Positions 7,016 to 9,742 of a stretch of 9,742 bases of DNA are shown here, piece after piece. The stretch covers positions 1 to 9,742 of the forward strand of contig JAGLUD010000036.1 of NCBI GenBank assembly GCA_023134935.1, written 5' to 3'. This DNA is from Paracoccaceae bacterium. Lineage in GTDB: Bacteria > Pseudomonadota > Alphaproteobacteria > Rhodobacterales > Rhodobacteraceae. The notes below the pieces were generated by a model. It saw only the letters and a program-made list of their open reading frames with translations, ran no database searches and was not told the origin of the DNA. Numbering within the stretch: position 1 is the stretch's first letter; each line of letters opens with the position of its first letter. A program made the position numbers and the translations under genes.

Positions 7016-8251
7016 TTATTTAACCCGTTTGTCGCGTGCTGCCAGCAGTTTCAAACGAAGTGCGTTGATCTTGATGAAGCCAGCGGCGTCTTTTTGATCA
7101 TATGCACCAGCATCATCTTCGAACGTCACGTGCTCTTCGGAATAAAGCGAGTGATCCGACCAACGGCCAACCGTTTGCGCCATACCTTTGTACAACTTCA
7201 AGCGCACTGTACCGGTGACGTGCTGCTGACTGTTGTCAATCAAAGCCTGCAACATTTCGCGCTCTGGCGAGTACCAAAAACCGTTATAGATCAGCTCTGC
7301 GTACTTCGGCATGATCTCGTCTTTCAAGTGGGCCGCGCCACGATCCAGCGTTATGGATTCAATGCCACGATGCGCTTCCAGCATGATCGTTCCACCTGGC
7401 GTTTCGTAGATGCCTCGGGATTTCATGCCAACGAAACGACCCTCAACAAGATCAAGACGGCCAATGCCGTGTTTGCCACCAAGCTCGTTAAGGGCAGTCA
7501 GCATTTCAGCAGGCGATAAGGTTTTGCCGTTTAGTTCAACCGGATCACCCGTTTCATAGGTAATCTCAATGTATTCTGGCGTGTTTGGTGCATCCTCGGG
7601 CGCGACGGTGCGTTGGTAAACGTAATCGGGTGCCTCGACGGCCGGATCTTCCAGAACTTTACCTTCGGACGATGTGTGCAACAAGTTAGCATCAACCGAG
7701 AATGGCGCCTCGCCACGTTTGTCTTTTGCAATCGGGATCTGGTTCTTTTCAGCAAAGTCCAACAATTTGGTCCGGCTGGAAAGGTCCCACTCGCGCCAAG
7801 GGGCGATGACTTTGATATCTGGGTTCAGCGCATAAGCGCTTAGCTCGAAGCGAACCTGATCGTTGCCTTTGCCTGTCGCACCGTGTGCAACAGCATCTGC
7901 GCCACATTCGGCGGCGATCTCAACCAGCCGTTTGGAGATTAGCGGGCGGGCGATGGATGTGCCCAACAGGTACAACCCTTCGTAAACCGCGTTGGCGCGG
8001 AACATCGGGAAGACGAAATCGCGCACGAATTCTTCGCGAACATCTTCGATGTGGATGTTCTCGGGGTTGATCCCCAGCAGTTCGGCTTTGGCGCGTGCTG
8101 GTTCCAGTTCTTCACCTTGGCCTAGGTCTGCAGTGAAGGTTACCACTTCGCAGCCGTATTCCGTCTGCAACCATTTCAGAATGATCGAGGTGTCCAGTCC
8201 GCCAGAATAAGCGAGGACTACTTTTTTAGGTTTGAAAGCTGCGTCAGACAT
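7016..8251 (-). CDS. argG: Argininosuccinate synthase
   Basis: 411 residues, the usual length for the roughly 400-residue bacterial type. It joins citrulline and aspartate using ATP in the penultimate step of arginine synthesis in the cytoplasm. The N-terminal PP-loop AYSGGLDTS (14-22) binds [20 protein letters not shown] and [15 protein letters not shown] are the conserved citrulline/aspartate and nucleotide segments, and [15 protein letters not shown] is typical of the synthetase domain. The ATG at 8251 follows GGAGA (8263-8259) by seven bases. No other arginine gene is in the window; in many alphaproteobacteria argG stands alone. The 153-base leader contains a perfect 7-bp hairpin that may overlap its promoter. 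The reading frame is intact. Confidence 0.98.
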   Translation of the reverse strand: MSDAAFKPKKVVLAYSGGLDTSIILKWLQTEYGCEVVTFTADLGQGEELEPARAKAELLGINPENIHIEDVREEFVRDFVFPMFRANAVYEGLYLLGTSIARPLISKRLVEIAAECGADAVAHGATGKGNDQVRFELSAYALNPDIKVIAPWREWDLSSRTKLLDFAEKNQIPIAKDKRGEAPFSVDANLLHTSSEGKVLEDPAVEAPDYVYQRTVAPEDAPNTPEYIEITYETGDPVELNGKTLSPAEMLTALNELGGKHGIGRLDLVEGRFVGMKSRGIYETPGGTIMLEAHRGIESITLDRGAAHLKDEIMPKYAELIYNGFWYSPEREMLQALIDNSQQHVTGTVRLKLYKGMAQTVGRWSDHSLYSEEHVTFEDDAGAYDQKDAAGFIKINALRLKLLAARDKRVK

Positions 8252-8284
8252 GGGGATTCTCCGAGAGATATTGTGTTACCGCCG

Positions 8285-8329
8285 CGTTTATGTGGTTTTT
8301 AAGGGCAGGGCAAGCGGTGTGGGCTTGCC
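8285..8329 (-). promoter_or_regulatory. Candidate argG promoter overlapping a perfect inverted repeat
   Basis: GGCAAGC (8309-8315) and GCTTGCC (8323-8329) form a perfect 7-bp dyad with a 7-base centre. On the minus strand the inner arm overlaps a -35-like TTGCCC (8313-8308), followed after 17 bases by a weak TAAACG (8290-8285). No T-run follows on either strand, so it is not a terminator. A protein-binding site or leader hairpin controlling argG is possible; the dyad is real, the role is a guess. Confidence 0.35.
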
Positions 8330-8349
8330 TAAGGGGGAATGCCGCACAT

Positions 8350-8386
8350 AAAAAAACACCCGCTGGATATTGGCGAGTGTTTTAGG
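8350..8386 (-). terminator. Intrinsic terminator for the Asn-rich secreted protein gene
   Basis: On the minus strand AAACACTCGC (8382-8373) pairs with GCGGGTGTTT (8363-8354) over ten positions, including one G-T pair, around a nine-base loop. Four more T's follow the stem (8353-8350). It lies about 20 bases after the stop of the gene ending at 8405 and separates it from argG. Confidence 0.85.
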
Positions 8387-8404
8387 GTTTTTAGTTCGAT
8401 GGAC

Positions 8405-9046
8405 TTAGTCCTCTGGCAAGTCCAGCAAATCCCAAAGCGCTATGATAACTTCATCGCTTGTCACTTTGTTGGCCGCGGCTTGAAGGGCAATGTTTTCCAG
8501 ATCTTTTGCGTTTACTTCGGCGTCATATGCATCGCTAACAGCTTGGTTTAACGCCGCCAGATAAGTTGCGTGCGTGTAGGGTTCGGTAATCGTGTCGCCA
8601 GCAAGCGTCGTAGCTTCAGCTAGTATAAATAGACACTCGACCGACAATGGTCCGTCTGCCACAAGACCACACTGATCGACAAACGACCCAAGTGCGGCTT
8701 CAGCTGCGTCAAATGCAGCACTTGCTGCAGCAGTTTCACCAACCGCCAATTTATAAATTTCAATCATTCCGACGCGAGAATTCGTAGCGGCATTCGCAAG
8801 TGCATTCGCGTTTGCATGTGCTGCGTTCAGCGCACCTAGGGACGACGCTGTTGATCCGCGCCCATTATTGCTTCGATTGTCTGGATCGCTGTTGTCGTTA
8901 CGATTGTCATTGTTGGAATTGCTGTTCACGTTATTGCTCTTCGAGAACGCCGGAGAAGCGGTGATGCTGACTGTTGCAGCAACGCCACTCATCACCATCG
9001 CGCTCAACGCAACGGCAGATATTGACGACTGGAAGTAACGTTTCAT
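8405..9046 (-). CDS. Secreted Asn-rich/Ala-rich protein of unknown function
   Basis: 213 residues. An N-terminal signal peptide (positive MKR, hydrophobic core about 9-30) probably ends near SPAFS at 31-35. Residues 37-63 are a low-complexity linker of Asn, Ser, Asp and Arg. Next comes LGALNAAHANANALAN (70-85) followed by NSRVG, a block I recall from other alphaproteobacterial secreted proteins of unknown role. The rest is Ala-rich, probably helical (95-122, 139-150, 160-195), with two cysteines (126, 138) that could form a disulfide, and an acidic end DLLDLPED. AGGGAA about ten bases before the ATG is the ribosome binding site. It has its own terminator and is divergent from the alcohol dehydrogenase gene, so it is probably a single-gene transcript. 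No enzymatic motif is seen. Confidence 0.8.
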   Translation of the reverse strand: MKRYFQSSISAVALSAMVMSGVAATVSITASPAFSKSNNVNSNSNNDNRNDNSDPDNRSNNGRGSTASSLGALNAAHANANALANAATNSRVGMIEIYKLAVGETAAASAAFDAAEAALGSFVDQCGLVADGPLSVECLFILAEATTLAGDTITEPYTHATYLAALNQAVSDAYDAEVNAKDLENIALQAAANKVTSDEVIIALWDLLDLPED

Positions 9047-9076
9047 GCGAATCTATTCCCTACTGACTAATACACT

Positions 9077-9104
9077 TTAATACAGCGCCAACTTAACAGA
9101 TCAA
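9077..9104 (-). promoter_or_regulatory. Candidate promoter for the Asn-rich secreted protein gene
   Basis: On the minus strand TTGATC (9104-9099) and TATTAA (9082-9077) are 16 bases apart, each matching sigma70 boxes at four of six positions. A second -35-like TTGACC lies at 9118-9113 with a poorer partner. The phased A-tract array lies just upstream. Confidence 0.3.
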
Positions 9105-9117
9105 AAAGCGTGGGTCA

Positions 9118-9194
9118 AAATTTGCGGTAAATCCGTGGAAAAAGGGCATCAAATGTGGCGGAAATTAGTGCGAAATGTGGCGCAATAATGGCAA
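9118..9194. repeat. Phased 11-bp imperfect tandem repeats with A-tracts
   Basis: Six units begin with AAA at exactly 11-base steps: 9118 (AAATTTGCGGT), 9129 (AAATCCGTGGA), 9140 (AAAAGGGCATC), 9151 (AAATGTGGCGG), 9162 (AAATTAGTGCG) and 9173 (AAATGTGGCGC). A weaker seventh starts at 9184 (AATAATGGCAA). The units at 9151 and 9173 share ten identical bases. The consensus is roughly AAAT followed by a G-rich half. A period near one helical turn puts the A-tracts on one face of the DNA, as in curved DNA or an array of protein sites. It lies between two divergent promoters. Confidence 0.6.
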
Positions 9195-9247
9195 GTAGAT
9201 CGAAAGATTAGGGTTACCGTCGGACAACGTTCATGTTTGGTTAATAA

Positions 9248-9277
9248 TTGAGCACGCTAAAACCGAATCAGTAAAAT
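9248..9277 (+). promoter_or_regulatory. Candidate promoter for the alcohol dehydrogenase gene
   Basis: TTGAGC (9248-9253) and TAAAAT (9272-9277) are separated by 18 bases, with four of six and five of six matches to sigma70 boxes. Transcription would start near 9284, leaving a leader of about 30 bases with GGAG at 9304-9307. Confidence 0.45.
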
Positions 9278-9282
9278 CGGTT
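9261..9282. promoter_or_regulatory. Inverted repeat over the -10 region, possible operator
   Basis: AACCGA (9261-9266) and TCGGTT (9277-9282) are perfect inverted 6-mers with a ten-base spacer, overlapping the spacer and -10 box of the candidate promoter. A dimeric repressor could bind here; which one is not shown by the window. Confidence 0.35.
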
Positions 9283-9313
9283 GAGGGCGGGAAATGTGAT
9301 TTTGGAGACCATC

Positions 9314-9742
9314 ATGCAAGCATTTTCTTTTAACACTACAGCCCAGATTCGGTTTTCCGCAGGGGCGCTGGCCGATGCTTCGTTTGACGAGTTGGGTGCG
9401 AAGGTGTTGCTGATTACCGACAAAGGTTTGCGGGATTTAGGCGTTACCGAGAATGCCGAGAAGACGCTCGAGCGGCGGTTGGTTGTCTTCGATGCAATCG
9501 AGGCGGATCCGTCGTTAGAGACGTTGATGAAAGCAGTTGATCTGGGTCGTGCAGCGGGCGTTACGGGGGTTCTCGGACTCGGTGGCGGATCGTCTATGGA
9601 CGTCGCGAAACTGGCGGCTTTGCTGCTGGGGTCTGGCGAAGATCTTGACGAGGCCTGGGGCGTCGGCAATGCCAAAGGGCCACGGTTGCCGCTGGTGTTG
9701 GTGCCGACAACTGCTGGTACAGGTTCGGAGGTGACTCCGGTG
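9314..9742 (+). CDS. Iron-containing alcohol dehydrogenase, N-terminal part (cut by window end)
   Basis: 143 codons are open to the last base, so the gene is incomplete only because the window ends; the family is normally about 380-400 residues. The start FNTTAQIRFSAGAL is typical of type III (iron-dependent) dehydrogenases, followed by the beta-strand KVLLITDKGL. The NAD-binding signature GLGGGSSMDVAKLAA (about residues 92-106) and LVPTTAGTGSEVTPV (129-143) are both intact. The iron-binding His/Asp residues lie in the missing C-terminal half. The family oxidises short alcohols or reduces aldehydes, and includes 1,3-propanediol and methanol dehydrogenases and maleylacetate reductases; the substrate is open. 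The ATG at 9314 has GGAG six bases upstream (9304-9307). It is divergent from the Asn-rich secreted protein gene. Confidence 0.92.
   Translation, partial: MQAFSFNTTAQIRFSAGALADASFDELGAKVLLITDKGLRDLGVTENAEKTLERRLVVFDAIEADPSLETLMKAVDLGRAAGVTGVLGLGGGSSMDVAKLAALLLGSGEDLDEAWGVGNAKGPRLPLVLVPTTAGTGSEVTPV

Noticed and set aside
7007..7519. 170-codon open frame on the plus strand
   Set aside because: It lies wholly antisense to the intact, strongly conserved argG gene, has no ribosome binding site, and its translation resembles no family.
9061..9104. CtrA-like site (TTAA-N-TTAA) in the divergent region
   Set aside because: The two TTAA half-sites are about 12 bases apart instead of seven, so the pattern does not fit.

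Overview
The window looks like ordinary chromosomal DNA from an alphaproteobacterium, most likely of the Rhodobacteraceae/Roseobacter type. This inference rests on the style of the argininosuccinate synthase, YggT and thioesterase proteins, on dense short-spaced genes, and on a base composition that looks close to half G+C. It is based on protein resemblance recalled from memory, not on a search. I see no tRNA, rRNA, CRISPR array, insertion sequence, phage gene or recognisable defence system. No stretch over 300 bases lacks a gene.

Layout from left to right. A Gfo/Idh/MocA-type NAD(P) oxidoreductase (107-1093, +) converges on a hotdog-fold thioesterase (1090-1614, -), and their stop codons overlap. 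Divergent from the thioesterase is the translationally coupled pair yggT-yggU (1753-2354, +), a membrane protein and a DUF167 protein. A small AhpD/carboxymuconolactone decarboxylase-like CxxC protein follows (2457-2801, +). Across a bidirectional terminator lies a Sec-exported methionine sulfoxide reductase A (2838-3437, -). Divergent from msrA, a class V aminotransferase (3591-4718, +) is followed after 8 bases by a seven-helix membrane protein I do not recognise (4727-5449, +).

The right half is mostly on the minus strand. Read in the direction of transcription it holds a secreted Asn-rich/Ala-rich protein of unknown function (9046-8405) with its own terminator, argG (8251-7016), a small secreted four-cysteine protein (6953-6606), a DUF3592 membrane protein (6572-5973) and a GNAT acetyltransferase (5976-5512). 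The last three look like one operon. At the right edge an iron-containing alcohol dehydrogenase (9314 onward, +) runs out of the window.

Functionally the region is a mix of housekeeping and metabolism: arginine biosynthesis, envelope methionine repair, redox and acyl-CoA chemistry, and small envelope proteins of unknown role. The least explained parts are the 267-base divergent intergenic region 9047-9313, which carries A-tracts repeated with an 11-bp period and a dyad over a good candidate promoter, and three uncharacterised envelope proteins (8405-9046, 6606-6953, 4727-5449). I did not find a convincing new multi-gene system.
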